Shown here: piece after piece, positions 1 through 8,040 of the stretch | Position numbering within the stretch: the stretch's first letter is position 1 | How the letters are laid out: each line of letters starts with the position of its first letter | Source of the DNA: Stenotrophomonas maltophilia | Lineage (GTDB): Bacteria; Pseudomonadota; Gammaproteobacteria; Xanthomonadales; Xanthomonadaceae | Assembly (NCBI RefSeq): GCF_025642255.1 | Contig: NZ_CP106759.1 | Span: 2,817,501-2,881,500 of the forward strand | Reading direction: 5' to 3' | DNA: 64,000 nucleotides | Made by a program: the position numbers and the translations under genes | Notes under the pieces: model-generated | The model's database searches: none | What the model saw: the letters and a program-made list of their open reading frames with translations, nothing else | What the model was told of the DNA's origin: nothing

Positions 1-1277
1 GATTCCGGCCGCAGCGCGATCTTGATCTGGATCTCCTCGAAGCCGAAGTGCCGGTAGACCGCCAGCGCCTGCTGGTGGAAGGCGGTCACTTCGGATTCGA
101 TCTGCGCCTCGGTGCAGAACACATGGCCGTCGTCCTGGGTGAAGCCGCGCACGCGAAGGATGCCGTGCAGTGCGCCGGAGGGCTCGTTGCGGTGGCAGGA
201 ACCGAACTCACCGTAGCGGATCGGCAGGTCGCGGTAGCTGTGCAGGCCCTGGTTGAACACCTGGACGTGGCCCGGGCAGTTCATCGGCTTGACCGCGTAG
301 GTGCGCTTCTCCGACTCGGTGAAGAACATGTTGTCCTGGTAGTTGTCCCAGTGACCGGACTTCTTCCACAGGCTCACGTCCAGGATCTGGGGGCAGCGCA
401 CTTCGCCATAGCCGCTGTTGCGATAGACCTTGCGCATGTACTGCTCGACCACCTGCCACAGCGCCCAGCCCTTGGGGTGCCAGAACACCAGGCCCGGCGC
501 CTCTTCCTGCAGGTGGAACAGGTCCTGCTGCTTGCCGATGCGGCGGTGGTCGCGCATTTCGGCTTCCTCGATGCGCTTGATGTAGGCATCGAGCTGCTTC
601 TTGTCGGCCCAGGCGGTGCCGTAGATGCGCTGCAGCTGCTCGTTCTGCGCGTCACCACGCCAGTACGCACCGGAAATGCGGGTCAGCTTGAAGGCCTTCA
701 GGAAGCGCGTGTTCGGCACGTGCGGGCCACGGCACATGTCCACGTACTCCTGGTGGTAGTACATGCCCATGGCCTGGATGTCGTCGGACATGTCCTCGAT
801 CAGGCGCAGCTTGTAGTCCTCGCCACGCGCCTTGAAGATCTCGATCACTTCCGCGCGCGGCGTCATCTTCTTGATGACGTCGTAGTCCTGGGCGATCAGT
901 TCACCCATGCGCTTCTCGATCGCGGCCATGTCGTCCGGGGTGAACGGGCGCTCGGAGTAGATGTCGTAGTAGAAGCCCTCGGCGATCACCGGGCCGATGA
1001 CCATCTTCACGTCCGGGTACAGCTGCTTGACGGCATGGCCGACCAGGTGGGCGCAGGAGTGGCGGATGATCTCCACGCCCTCCTCGTCCTTGGCGGTGAT
1101 GATGCGCAGGCTGGCATCGTGATCGATGACGTCGCTGGCATCGACCAGCACGCCATCGACCGAGCCGGCGATGGTCGCCTTGGCCAGGCCGGCACCGATC
1201 GACTGGGCGACGTCCATGACGCTGACGGGGTTTTCGAACTCGCGGCGGCTGCCGTCGGGAAGGGTAATGTTGATCAT
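1..1277 (-). CDS. thrS: Threonyl-tRNA synthetase, N-terminal two thirds (3' end outside window)
   Basis: This gene charges tRNA-Thr with threonine in the cytoplasm. About 425 codons are visible, against a usual length of about 635. The product opens with [10 protein letters not shown], a TGS-type domain, followed by the editing domain with a conserved HSCAHL stretch. It then enters the class II catalytic core with MNCPGH (zinc-binding cysteine) and [11 protein letters not shown] (motif 2 region). The ATG is the first codon of the conserved reading frame. The gene is cut by the window edge, so infC-rpmI-rplT, which often follow thrS, cannot be seen. A threonine-coding leader peptide and terminator lie just upstream and probably regulate it. 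Confidence 0.97.
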   Translation of the reverse strand, partial: MINITLPDGSRREFENPVSVMDVAQSIGAGLAKATIAGSVDGVLVDASDVIDHDASLRIITAKDEEGVEIIRHSCAHLVGHAVKQLYPDVKMVIGPVIAEGFYYDIYSERPFTPDDMAAIEKRMGELIAQDYDVIKKMTPRAEVIEIFKARGEDYKLRLIEDMSDDIQAMGMYYHQEYVDMCRGPHVPNTRFLKAFKLTRISGAYWRGDAQNEQLQRIYGTAWADKKQLDAYIKRIEEAEMRDHRRIGKQQDLFHLQEEAPGLVFWHPKGWALWQVVEQYMRKVYRNSGYGEVRCPQILDVSLWKKSGHWDNYQDNMFFTESEKRTYAVKPMNCPGHVQVFNQGLHSYRDLPIRYGEFGSCHRNEPSGALHGILRVRGFTQDDGHVFCTEAQIESEVTAFHQQALAVYRHFGFEEIQIKIALRPE

Positions 1278-1345
1278 CGCAGTGGCTTCGTGCGGGGGCC
1301 CGCGCTGCGGGCTGGAAAGCGGCTCCGGGCAGGCGCCCGGGCAAT

Positions 1346-1366
1346 AAAAAAGCGCCGCGAGGGCGC
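1346..1366 (-). terminator. Predicted attenuator terminator in the thrS leader
   Basis: On the minus strand GCGCC-CTCGC-GGCGC is followed by six T residues, a compact intrinsic terminator located between the leader peptide and the thrS start. A segment further downstream (1330-1338) is complementary over nine bases to the terminator's 5' arm region (1361-1369). It also sits in its own hairpin at 1325-1340. The position makes sense only as conditional termination ahead of thrS. Confidence 0.7.
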
Positions 1367-1393
1367 CTGGAACGCAGGGCCTTCGGGGGCAGG

Positions 1394-1420
1394 TCAACCG
1401 TGGGCGGTGGTAGTGCTCAT
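1394..1420 (-). CDS. Threonine leader peptide (MSTTTAHG) of thrS
   Basis: An eight-codon minus-strand ORF reads Met-Ser-Thr-Thr-Thr-Ala-His-Gly-stop, with three consecutive threonine codons (ACT ACC ACC). It starts about 55 bases after the predicted transcription start and stops about 28 bases before the first stem of the terminator at 1346-1366. This is the layout of a ribosome-stalling attenuator: when charged tRNA-Thr is scarce, stalling at the Thr codons would prevent the terminator and allow thrS expression. No strong Shine-Dalgarno is visible before the ATG, which weakens the case. The peptide is a prediction from sequence, not from a known family match. Confidence 0.62.
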   Translation of the reverse strand: MSTTTAHG

Positions 1421-1481
1421 GTCGCACGCTCGGCCGGCGCTGGGCGCGGGCCACCTTGTTCCAGTCAGGATAATGACTGCG

Positions 1482-1510
1482 ATTTTAGACCAGTGCGCGG
1501 GAAAGCCCAA
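1482..1510 (-). promoter_or_regulatory. Sigma70-type promoter for the thrS leader
   Basis: The minus strand has TTGGGC (1505-1510), a 17-base spacer and TAAAAT (1482-1487). Transcription would start near 1475 and read through the Thr leader peptide and terminator into thrS. Confidence 0.6.
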
Positions 1511-1560
1511 GCACTCCCCGTCGCGCCCCTGAATGGCCGTCGCTGGCAGCTTGAAATCGC

Positions 1561-1576
1561 AATGATTACCATATCC
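1561..1576. promoter_or_regulatory. Weak candidate Fur box upstream of the PepSY operon
   Basis: AATGATTACCATATCC matches 11 of 16 positions of the inner Fur consensus. It lies about 150 bases before the operon whose families are usually iron-regulated. The match is partial and the call rests mainly on context. The rest of the 1511-1708 spacer shows only a 28-codon ORF at 1626-1712 with an AGGA ribosome-binding site. Confidence 0.25.
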
Positions 1577-1708
1577 AGGCAGCCCGCCCCGTGCCAGCCT
1601 GCCCGCTTTCCCCCAGGACCTCGTGATGCGCCACCCGCTCCGACCGGCCTACGCCGGCCCCGCCCGTGTCCCGCGTTCGCCGCCCTCGCGCCGCGCAGGC
1701 TGCCGGCA

Positions 1709-2005
1709 ATGATCACTGTCGGCCTTTCCACGCTCGGCTTCTGCAGCCTGGGCGTGCTGTCTGCGATGTTCTCGGCGACGGCCTTCTATGCCGCCTCGCC
1801 GCATTGCCGCTGGCCGCGCCTGCGCCGGGCTGGCCGGCTTGGCCGACAGATCGGCCTGGTTGCCGCTGCGGCCGCACTGTGGCTGTGGATGGCCGAACTG
1901 GGCTTCGCCGCCGGGCTGGTGGCGATGCTGTGCACCTGGATGCTGGCGGCGATGCTGCTGCCGGCCATCGCCGCCTGGCACCGCCCCGGCGCGGAGCCGC
2001 GCTGA
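1709..2005 (+). CDS. Small membrane protein, DUF3325-like
   Basis: The 98-residue product begins MITVGLSTLGFCSLG and is mostly hydrophobic, with about three transmembrane segments separated by a short basic loop (HCRWPRLRRAGRLGRQ). Size, the Arg-rich cytoplasmic loop and the position beside DUF3649 and PepSY genes match the DUF3325 family, which accompanies siderophore receptor loci. The ATG at 1709 was chosen because it begins the first hydrophobic segment. An in-frame ATG at 1562 would add a proline-rich tail and is less likely. The stop overlaps the next start (TGATG), so the genes are co-translated. Its exact role is unknown; help in inner-membrane iron-siderophore handling is an inference. 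Confidence 0.6.
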   Translation: MITVGLSTLGFCSLGVLSAMFSATAFYAASPHCRWPRLRRAGRLGRQIGLVAAAAALWLWMAELGFAAGLVAMLCTWMLAAMLLPAIAAWHRPGAEPR

Positions 2006-2268
2006 TGTGGGCCCGCGCCCTCGCCGGCATCTTCGCCGGCTTCCTGCTGGCCGCGGCCGCCACCGGACTGGTGGCCTGGCTGCCGCCCGGCCCATGGCAG
2101 CACGCCCTGGTACCGGCCCTGATCGCCTTCATCCCGCTGTGGATGCTGGCCGCCCTCTGGGCGTTCAGCTTCCGCCGCGCCGCGCACGCCTGGCTGGCCC
2201 TGGCCGGCAGTGCTGGCGCCGGCTTCGCCGTGCTCGGCCTGCTGCGCCTGGCCGGTGCGGTGCAATGA
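2005..2268 (+). CDS. DUF3649 membrane protein
   Basis: The 87-residue protein has about three membrane helices. It carries the ALWAFSFRRAAHAWLAL stretch that resembles the conserved ALW-F-AR-A-RAW core of DUF3649. Members sit in iron-siderophore uptake loci next to PepSY membrane proteins, exactly as here. The start overlaps the preceding stop by one base and the next gene begins ten bases after its stop, so the three genes form one operon. The biochemical function of the family is not established. A part in ferric-siderophore reduction or transport is the usual suggestion. Confidence 0.7.
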   Translation: MWARALAGIFAGFLLAAAATGLVAWLPPGPWQHALVPALIAFIPLWMLAALWAFSFRRAAHAWLALAGSAGAGFAVLGLLRLAGAVQ

Positions 2269-2278
2269 GACCGTCCCC

Positions 2279-3838
2279 ATGAAGTTCTCCTCGCAGACGC
2301 TGCGAACGTTCACCACCCTGCACACCTGGGTCGGCCTGGTCGCCGGCTTTGGCCTGTTCGTGGCCTTCTATGCAGGCGCCCTGACCCTCTTCCACCATGA
2401 CCTGCCGTTGTGGCAGACGCCGGGCGCGGCGACGGCATTGCCCGCGGACCTGGATGACGCACAGCACCTGCTCGAGGACGTGCTGGCAGCCCACGCGGAG
2501 GCACGCCGCCATGTCGGCATGACCTTCCCCGGCACCGACCATCCGCAGCCGCTGGCCTACTGGCAGACCGATGACGGCAGCTGGCGCTATGCGTGGCCGG
2601 GACACACCGCCGGCAGCCCGACGCCGCCGCAGACCGGTCTGGCCGAACTGGTCAACGAGCTGCATTACAGCCTGGGCCTGCCGGTGGCCGGCGTGTATGT
2701 GATGGGCATCGTCAGCCTGCTGTACGGCATGGCCCTGCTCAGCGGCCTGGTGATCCACCTGCCGAAACTGCTGGGTGACCTGTTCGCGTTGCGCCCGGGC
2801 CGCAACCTCAAGCAGCAGTGGCAGGATGCGCACAACGTGATCGGCGTGCTCAGTCTGCCCTTCCATCTGATGTTCGCCGTTACCGGCGCCCTGCTCTGCC
2901 TGGCGTTCGTACAGATGGCACTGCTCAATCCGCTGATCTTCGATGGCAAACTGCTGCAGGCCGTGCCGACCGCGATGGATACCGCTCCGGTGCGCGAGGC
3001 CAGCGGCGTTCCGGCACCGCCGGGCAGCCTGCAGGTCCTGCATGCGCGCGCCCTGGAAGTGGCCCGCGCCCAGGGCGTGGCCAACTTCGAACCGGCCTAT
3101 CTGAAACTGGCCAATGGTGGCGACGCAAAGGCCACCATCGAGATCACCGGCGAATCCACCGGCACGCTGGGCCCGCTGGGGGCGGTCGCCCTGGACGTGG
3201 CCACCGGCGACGTGCTGGCCACGCAGCTGCCGGGCCAGCGCGATGCCAATCACGCTACGCTGAGCGCCGCCTATGCGCTTCATTTCGGTGAGTTCGGCAA
3301 CGGCGTGGTGGTCTGGTTGTACTTCCTGATGGGGCTCGGCGGCGCCTTCCTGTTCTATTCCGGCAACCTGCTGTGGATCGAATCGCGACGCAAGCGACGC
3401 CAGCCCGAGCAGTCGCGTGCGGCCGTCAACATGGCGCGTGCCACCGTCGGTGTCTGCATCGGCCTGTGCGTGGCGATCTCGTTGGCGTTCGTGGTGGCGC
3501 TGGTGCTCGAACGCGCAGCACCCGCGGCGGTCGACCCGGGCATCCGTTGGGCCTGTTTCAGCAGCTGGGCCGCGTGCGCGCTGTGGGCATTCCTGCGCAG
3601 GCCCGCACAGGCTGCCCGGGAACTGCTGTGGGCCGCTGCGGCCGCGACCGCGCTGGTGCCGGTCCTGCATGGTGCATTGAACGGTGACTGGCTGTGGCGT
3701 GCCGCCGCTGCCGGGCACTGGCCGCTGTTCTGGATCGACGCCGTCGCCCTGGCGATGGCCTTCGGCTTTGCGCGCCTGGCGCTGGCCAGCCAACGCCGGG
3801 CGCGCAACGGCGACCCCAACAGCGTCTGGGCCGACTGA
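2279..3838 (+). CDS. PepSY-associated transmembrane protein (possible ferric-siderophore reductase)
   Basis: The 519-residue integral membrane protein begins MKFSSQTLRTFTTLHTWVGLVAGF, the typical N-terminal helix with an RxxHxWxGL-like pattern. Further helices lie at about residues 140-165, 193-220, 350-370 and in a C-terminal bundle. A periplasmic PepSY-type region lies between about 255 and 330. Histidines placed within the helices resemble heme-ligating ones of FsrB/PiuB-like proteins. The family takes part in reductive release of iron from siderophores at the inner membrane. It is the last gene of the three-gene operon; the next gene is convergent. No TonB receptor is in the window. Confidence 0.8.
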   Translation: MKFSSQTLRTFTTLHTWVGLVAGFGLFVAFYAGALTLFHHDLPLWQTPGAATALPADLDDAQHLLEDVLAAHAEARRHVGMTFPGTDHPQPLAYWQTDDGSWRYAWPGHTAGSPTPPQTGLAELVNELHYSLGLPVAGVYVMGIVSLLYGMALLSGLVIHLPKLLGDLFALRPGRNLKQQWQDAHNVIGVLSLPFHLMFAVTGALLCLAFVQMALLNPLIFDGKLLQAVPTAMDTAPVREASGVPAPPGSLQVLHARALEVARAQGVANFEPAYLKLANGGDAKATIEITGESTGTLGPLGAVALDVATGDVLATQLPGQRDANHATLSAAYALHFGEFGNGVVVWLYFLMGLGGAFLFYSGNLLWIESRRKRRQPEQSRAAVNMARATVGVCIGLCVAISLAFVVALVLERAAPAAVDPGIRWACFSSWAACALWAFLRRPAQAARELLWAAAAATALVPVLHGALNGDWLWRAAAAGHWPLFWIDAVALAMAFGFARLALASQRRARNGDPNSVWAD

Positions 3839-3875
3839 CCGCCCCGCCGGGCCATGCCGGCGGAGCGCGGCGCCT

Positions 3876-5066
3876 TCAATCGCCCACGCGGGCCTTGTGC
3901 CAGGGCGCCAGCATCGCGTTGAGCAGGCTGGCCTGTTCATCGTCGCCGGTCAGCTCCCACATGAAGACACCGGCCAGCCCCTGTTCGCGGGCGAACTGCG
4001 CCCGCAGGCCGATCGAACGCGGGTCTTCATAGCTGATGAAGACGTTCTCCCGCGGGTTGTACAACCACGGGCTCTGCGCCTGCGGGTGCCAGTGCCTGGT
4101 CCAGCCCGGCTGATCGAGGTAACGCGCCTTGATCACCCGCCAGTCGCCGGCATCGGCCGGCGCACTGTAAGCCTGGTACAGGCCGTCGGCAGTCTCCCCG
4201 GTCACCTTGAAGCCGCGCCCGTAGAACGGCACGCCCAGCACCAGTTTGTCCGCCGGCACGCCATGTTCGCGGTAGTACTGCACCGCACCGGCCACGTTGT
4301 TCCAGCGCCGCAGTTCCGGCGCCAGCGGGTCGGCCGGCACTTCATGCAATGGCGCGTTGAAGGTCGACACGGCCGAAAAACCGGTACCCATGTCGTAGCT
4401 CATCAGGTTGATGAAATCGAGTATCCGGGCCAGCGCTGGCAGGTCGTAGCTGGCGGCGGGATCATAGGGGCCATCGGTCTGCAGCCGGCCAGCGGCCAGC
4501 GCGGCGGTCAGCAGCATCGGCTGCCCTGCCCTGCGCCCGTACGTATCGAGCGCGGTACGGAACGCCTGCGCCAGGCGCGTCATGTTGGCCCGGTCCTGCG
4601 GACGATGGGCCAGTTCCTTCGGGCCGCCACTGACCGGAAACTCCCAGTCGATGTCCACGCCGTCGAAGCTGCCTGCGTGCCGTTCGAAGAACAGCGTCAT
4701 GCAGGAGTCGACCAGGCGCCTGCGGCTGGCTTCGGTCAGCGCGGCATCGGAGAACCCACCGGCGCCCCAGCCGCCGATCGAGATCAGCGTGCGCAGATGC
4801 GGATGCGCTTTTTTCAGGTCAGCCAGCTCGGCAACGTTCTTCGATGCGTCCGCACCGATCACGCATCGGCCGTCTTCGATGGTGGAGAACGCGTAGAACA
4901 GATGCGTCAGGCGCTCGGCTGGAATGCTCGACACCGGATAGCGCCCGGCCGAGCCACCGGGGTAGTAGGCGCCGAAGATCGGCGACTGCGCCGGCGCAGC
5001 GTGCACTGCGCCGGGCACGGCAGCGGTGACGAGTACGGCAAGGACGGCCAGGGTCTGGCGGAACAT
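3876..5066 (-). CDS. Secreted GH18 chitinase-like glycosyl hydrolase
   Basis: The 396-residue enzyme has a signal peptide (MFRQTLAVLAVLVTAAVPGAVHA) and a single GH18 barrel. SIGGWGAGGFS (residues 96-106) is the substrate-binding strand. DGVDIDWE (135-142) carries the catalytic acid E142 and the preceding Asp residues for substrate-assisted hydrolysis. The later MSYDM and MWELTGDD strands of the barrel are intact. There is no chitin-binding module, so it may cut short or soluble N-acetylglucosamine polymers. It stands alone on the minus strand, convergent with the PepSY operon and divergent from the serine hydrolase at 5315. Fungal chitin is the likely substrate, but the exact polymer is inferred. 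Confidence 0.9.
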   Translation of the reverse strand: MFRQTLAVLAVLVTAAVPGAVHAAPAQSPIFGAYYPGGSAGRYPVSSIPAERLTHLFYAFSTIEDGRCVIGADASKNVAELADLKKAHPHLRTLISIGGWGAGGFSDAALTEASRRRLVDSCMTLFFERHAGSFDGVDIDWEFPVSGGPKELAHRPQDRANMTRLAQAFRTALDTYGRRAGQPMLLTAALAAGRLQTDGPYDPAASYDLPALARILDFINLMSYDMGTGFSAVSTFNAPLHEVPADPLAPELRRWNNVAGAVQYYREHGVPADKLVLGVPFYGRGFKVTGETADGLYQAYSAPADAGDWRVIKARYLDQPGWTRHWHPQAQSPWLYNPRENVFISYEDPRSIGLRAQFAREQGLAGVFMWELTGDDEQASLLNAMLAPWHKARVGD

Positions 5067-5314
5067 GGGATCTCCCGGTTCGAAGGCGCAGCCACGGTAG
5101 CAAACCGATCACGCCCCGGCGCGGCTTCATCGAATGTCGTCCACTGGACAGGCACGGACGCCCGCAGGATGACATCGGCATGTCCCTGACGCCCCACGGC
5201 AGGACAGCGCGCTGCCGTCGCCGGTACTGACCCTTCAGAATTCTTCAGACACGCTTCCAGCACTTCAGCGAAGGACCGGGCTCAATCCAGTCTCCTTTCC
5301 GATGGAGCCCGACC

Positions 5315-6373
5315 ATGCGTCCGTTGATGTCCTTCCTCCTTCTGCTGCTGGCATTCATACCCCACACCACCGGCGCCGCAACGCCTGCCTCCGTCCGCCT
5401 GCCCGCCCTGGAGCAGGCCATCGCCCGCGATGACCTCAAGCAGATCCGCAGCGTGCTGCTGCAGGTCGACGGCAACGTCGTCTACGAGGGCTACTTCAAC
5501 GGCGCGGACGCGGGCACCCTGCACGATGTGCGCTCGGCCAGCAAAAGCGTGACCGCACTGCTGATCGGCGCCGCCATCGGCGAGGGGGCGCTGCCGGGCG
5601 TGCAGGCCCGGGTCTACGACTACTTCCCCGGATTCACCGCGCGCCACGTCGTCGACCCGCGCCTGCGCGCCATCACCCTGCAGGATCTGCTGACCATGAG
5701 CAGCCTGTGGGAATGCGACGACGAGAACCCATTCTCGAGCGGCCACGAAGAGCGCATGTACGTGAGCGAGCGTTGGCTGGACTTCGCCCTGTCCCTGCCG
5801 GTGAAGGGCTTCGCGCCCTGGATGCAGCGACCGGAGGACAGCCCTCATGGCCGTTCCTTCGCGTACTGTACGGCCGACTCGTTCGTGCTCGGCGCCGTGC
5901 TCGAGAGGGCCACCGGCATGCCACTGTCGGACTATGCCGCCCGGGCACTGGAGCGTCCGCTGGGCATCACCGAGAGCCACTGGAACCGTTCACCGGAGGG
6001 CATCGGAATGGGAGGCGGCGGCACGCGCTACCGCAGCCGCGACCTGGCGCGGCTGGGGCAGCTGGTGCTGGATCAGGGGCGCGGCAATGGCCGGCAACTG
6101 GTTCCCCGTGATTTCATCGCTGCAATGATCCAGCCACAGGCCCGCACTGGCGATGGCAGCGAGTACGGCTACCAATGGTGGGGCCTGCAGCTCACGGTGC
6201 AGGGCAGGCAGCGGACCGTGTGGGCGATGTCCGGCAACGGCGGCAATTATGTCTTCCTGATTCCTGACAGGAATGCCGTGGCCGTAGTCACCAGCCAAGC
6301 CTACAACCGCAGCTTCGCCCATCCGCAGTCGCGGCGGATTCTCACTGAGTTCCTGCTTCCGGCACTGCGCTGA
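5315..6373 (+). CDS. Secreted serine hydrolase of the beta-lactamase/penicillin-binding fold
   Basis: The 352-residue protein starts with a signal peptide (MRPLMSFLLLLLAFIPHTTGA) after a good GGAG ribosome-binding site. The catalytic SxxK is S74-A-S-K77 and the Yxx element is Y184-C-T, as in class C beta-lactamase relatives. A glycine-rich SGNGGN stretch near the end may replace the usual KTG box. Relatives include esterases, D-aminopeptidases and 6-aminohexanoate oligomer hydrolases, so the substrate cannot be read from sequence and it should not be called a resistance gene. Its last 32 bases overlap the 3' end of the convergent regulator gene. Confidence 0.85.
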   Translation: MRPLMSFLLLLLAFIPHTTGAATPASVRLPALEQAIARDDLKQIRSVLLQVDGNVVYEGYFNGADAGTLHDVRSASKSVTALLIGAAIGEGALPGVQARVYDYFPGFTARHVVDPRLRAITLQDLLTMSSLWECDDENPFSSGHEERMYVSERWLDFALSLPVKGFAPWMQRPEDSPHGRSFAYCTADSFVLGAVLERATGMPLSDYAARALERPLGITESHWNRSPEGIGMGGGGTRYRSRDLARLGQLVLDQGRGNGRQLVPRDFIAAMIQPQARTGDGSEYGYQWWGLQLTVQGRQRTVWAMSGNGGNYVFLIPDRNAVAVVTSQAYNRSFAHPQSRRILTEFLLPALR

Positions 6374-7904
6374 GACCGGACAGATCGGAGGGTCGCCATG
6401 CGGCGGCGAGGACCTGCGCGCGCTGCCTGGCGACATCCGCATCGATACGCGCCAGCAGCGGCTCCCACTCCGGCGCGCTGCGCAGCGGAGCATACAGCGG
6501 CGTGGCACGCAGCCATGCCGCATCGCGGAAGCCATCGTCCACCGCCTGGTGCAGCGCGGCCACGGCGGCCTTCGCATCACCCACCGACTGCAACAGCAGA
6601 GCCCGCTCGAGCGCAGCATCGGCCCAACCATCACCACTCCCCGCCGGCAGGCGCTGCAATCGCGCACGTGCCCATGCCGGATCGATGGCCGTCGATCCGT
6701 ACAGGCCCGCCAGCGTCTCTCCCAACGATTGCTGCGGCCGCAGCCGGTGCGCCGTCGCGAACGCCTCGGCCGCCGCCGCGGTGTCACCGGCCAGCAATGC
6801 CAGTTCTCCCTGTAGGCGCAGCAGCTGGGGGTGTGGTGTGCCACGCGTCAATGCGATGGCCAGCTCCTCCCGGGCGCGCCCGGCGGCCCCGGCAACGTAC
6901 AGGCTGCGCGGCCACGCGATGTTGGCGAACACGTTGTCCGGGTAAAGCTGGAAGTTGCGCGCATGGCGCTGCGCTGCCGCCTGGGTGAAACCGAGCAGTT
7001 CCATTTCGCGCGCCACCTGCACATCACGGAAGCGGATGCGTTCGGGTGCCTTGAGTGCGAGGTTGGCGCGCAGCGCCAGCGACAGGTGGCCCTGCTCCTG
7101 CTGCAGGTAGGCCAGCGATGCGCGGGTGCGCTCGTCCGCAGGATCGAGCTGGATCGCGCGCACGTAGTCGGCTACCGCATCGTCCATCCGCCCAAGGCAA
7201 TCATGCGCATACCCGCGCAGGGCGTACGTGGCACCGTCATGCGGCGCTCGTGCACGTTCGGAGTCGGCCAGCGCCAGCGCTTCGCGCATCTGCTGCGGAG
7301 AACCGTTGAACAGGCATCCCTGCGCCGACAATGCACGTGCCAGCCCACGCCGGGCCGCGCTGGATTCTGGATCGACCTGGAGTGCCTGGCGGTAGAGGGC
7401 GATCGCGCGTTCGTTGTTGCTCGCCTGGCCGATGCTGGCGTAATAGTCCGCGCGCTGCAGCAGGGACGTCGCTGCGGCGGGCGGAGCCTGGTCCGGCCAC
7501 GCCAGCACCGCCGCCGCCAACCCGCCCACCGCCACCAGCGCTGCAGCCCACCACCAGCGCCCTCGTGACGATCCGATCACTGGCGGCGGTGCCATCGGTA
7601 TCGGTGCGGCGCACAGCTGATAGCCGCGCCCGCGCACCGAACGGATGTAGCGCGGCTCACGGCTGTCATCGCCGAGTGCCTGCCGCAGCAGTTTCACCCG
7701 CTGACTGACCGCATCCTCGCCAACCACCGCAGGTGCCCAGACCTGGGCCGCCAACGTGTCGAAATCCACCACACGGGTGCCGTGTGCAAGCAGCACGTCG
7801 AACAGGGTCCAGCTCAGGCCACTGATGGGCAGGGCCTCACCGGCCCGGCTCACGCGCTGCGCCGGGCGGTCGATGTCCAGGTCGAGCAGGCGCAGGAGGT
7901 CCAT
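6342..7904 (-). CDS. Membrane-bound winged-helix regulator with TPR sensor domain (CadC-like)
   Basis: The 520-residue protein has an OmpR/CadC-type DNA-binding winged helix at residues 1-98, ending YIRSVRGRGYQL. One transmembrane helix follows (about 117-136), then a periplasmic domain of tetratricopeptide-like repeats to the C terminus. This is a one-component regulator that would bind DNA while anchored in the membrane. The ATG at 7904 places the DNA-binding domain at the N terminus. A longer frame to 8003 crosses the pnp terminator and was rejected. Its neighbour is the secreted serine hydrolase, with which it overlaps tail to tail. Its target genes and signal are unknown. Confidence 0.82.
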   Translation of the reverse strand: MDLLRLLDLDIDRPAQRVSRAGEALPISGLSWTLFDVLLAHGTRVVDFDTLAAQVWAPAVVGEDAVSQRVKLLRQALGDDSREPRYIRSVRGRGYQLCAAPIPMAPPPVIGSSRGRWWWAAALVAVGGLAAAVLAWPDQAPPAAATSLLQRADYYASIGQASNNERAIALYRQALQVDPESSAARRGLARALSAQGCLFNGSPQQMREALALADSERARAPHDGATYALRGYAHDCLGRMDDAVADYVRAIQLDPADERTRASLAYLQQEQGHLSLALRANLALKAPERIRFRDVQVAREMELLGFTQAAAQRHARNFQLYPDNVFANIAWPRSLYVAGAAGRAREELAIALTRGTPHPQLLRLQGELALLAGDTAAAAEAFATAHRLRPQQSLGETLAGLYGSTAIDPAWARARLQRLPAGSGDGWADAALERALLLQSVGDAKAAVAALHQAVDDGFRDAAWLRATPLYAPLRSAPEWEPLLARIDADVARQRAQVLAAAWRPSDLSGLSAVPEAGTQ

Positions 7905-7942
7905 GACAACAGCATAGCGGCAAGCCCGCTCAGGATGCCGGA

Positions 7943-7969
7943 CAAAGAAAAAGCGGGCCGAAGCCCGCT
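7943..7969 (-). terminator. Intrinsic terminator after pnp
   Basis: The minus strand reads AGCGGGC-TTCG-GCCCGCT followed by TTTTCTTT. It is a perfect seven-pair stem with a UUCG tetraloop and T run, 72 bases downstream of the pnp stop. It closes the rpsO-pnp unit. Confidence 0.9.
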
Positions 7970-8040
7970 TTCTCATTCCAGCGATGTCAGCGGCGGTGCT
8001 CAACCCGGGTTGACACCTGCCGTGATCGACCGTGGGTCGA

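Noticed and set aside
5220..5270. Repeated TTCAG motifs upstream of the serine hydrolase as a regulator site
   Set aside because: Spacing is irregular and the motif is too short to separate from chance.
5315..6373. Calling the SxxK hydrolase a beta-lactamase resistance gene
   Set aside because: The KTG box is not conserved and the wider family is mostly esterases and peptidases.
7905..8003. N-terminal extension of the winged-helix regulator to 8003
   Set aside because: It would be translated from the pnp terminator stem; the family domain starts at the ATG at 7904.
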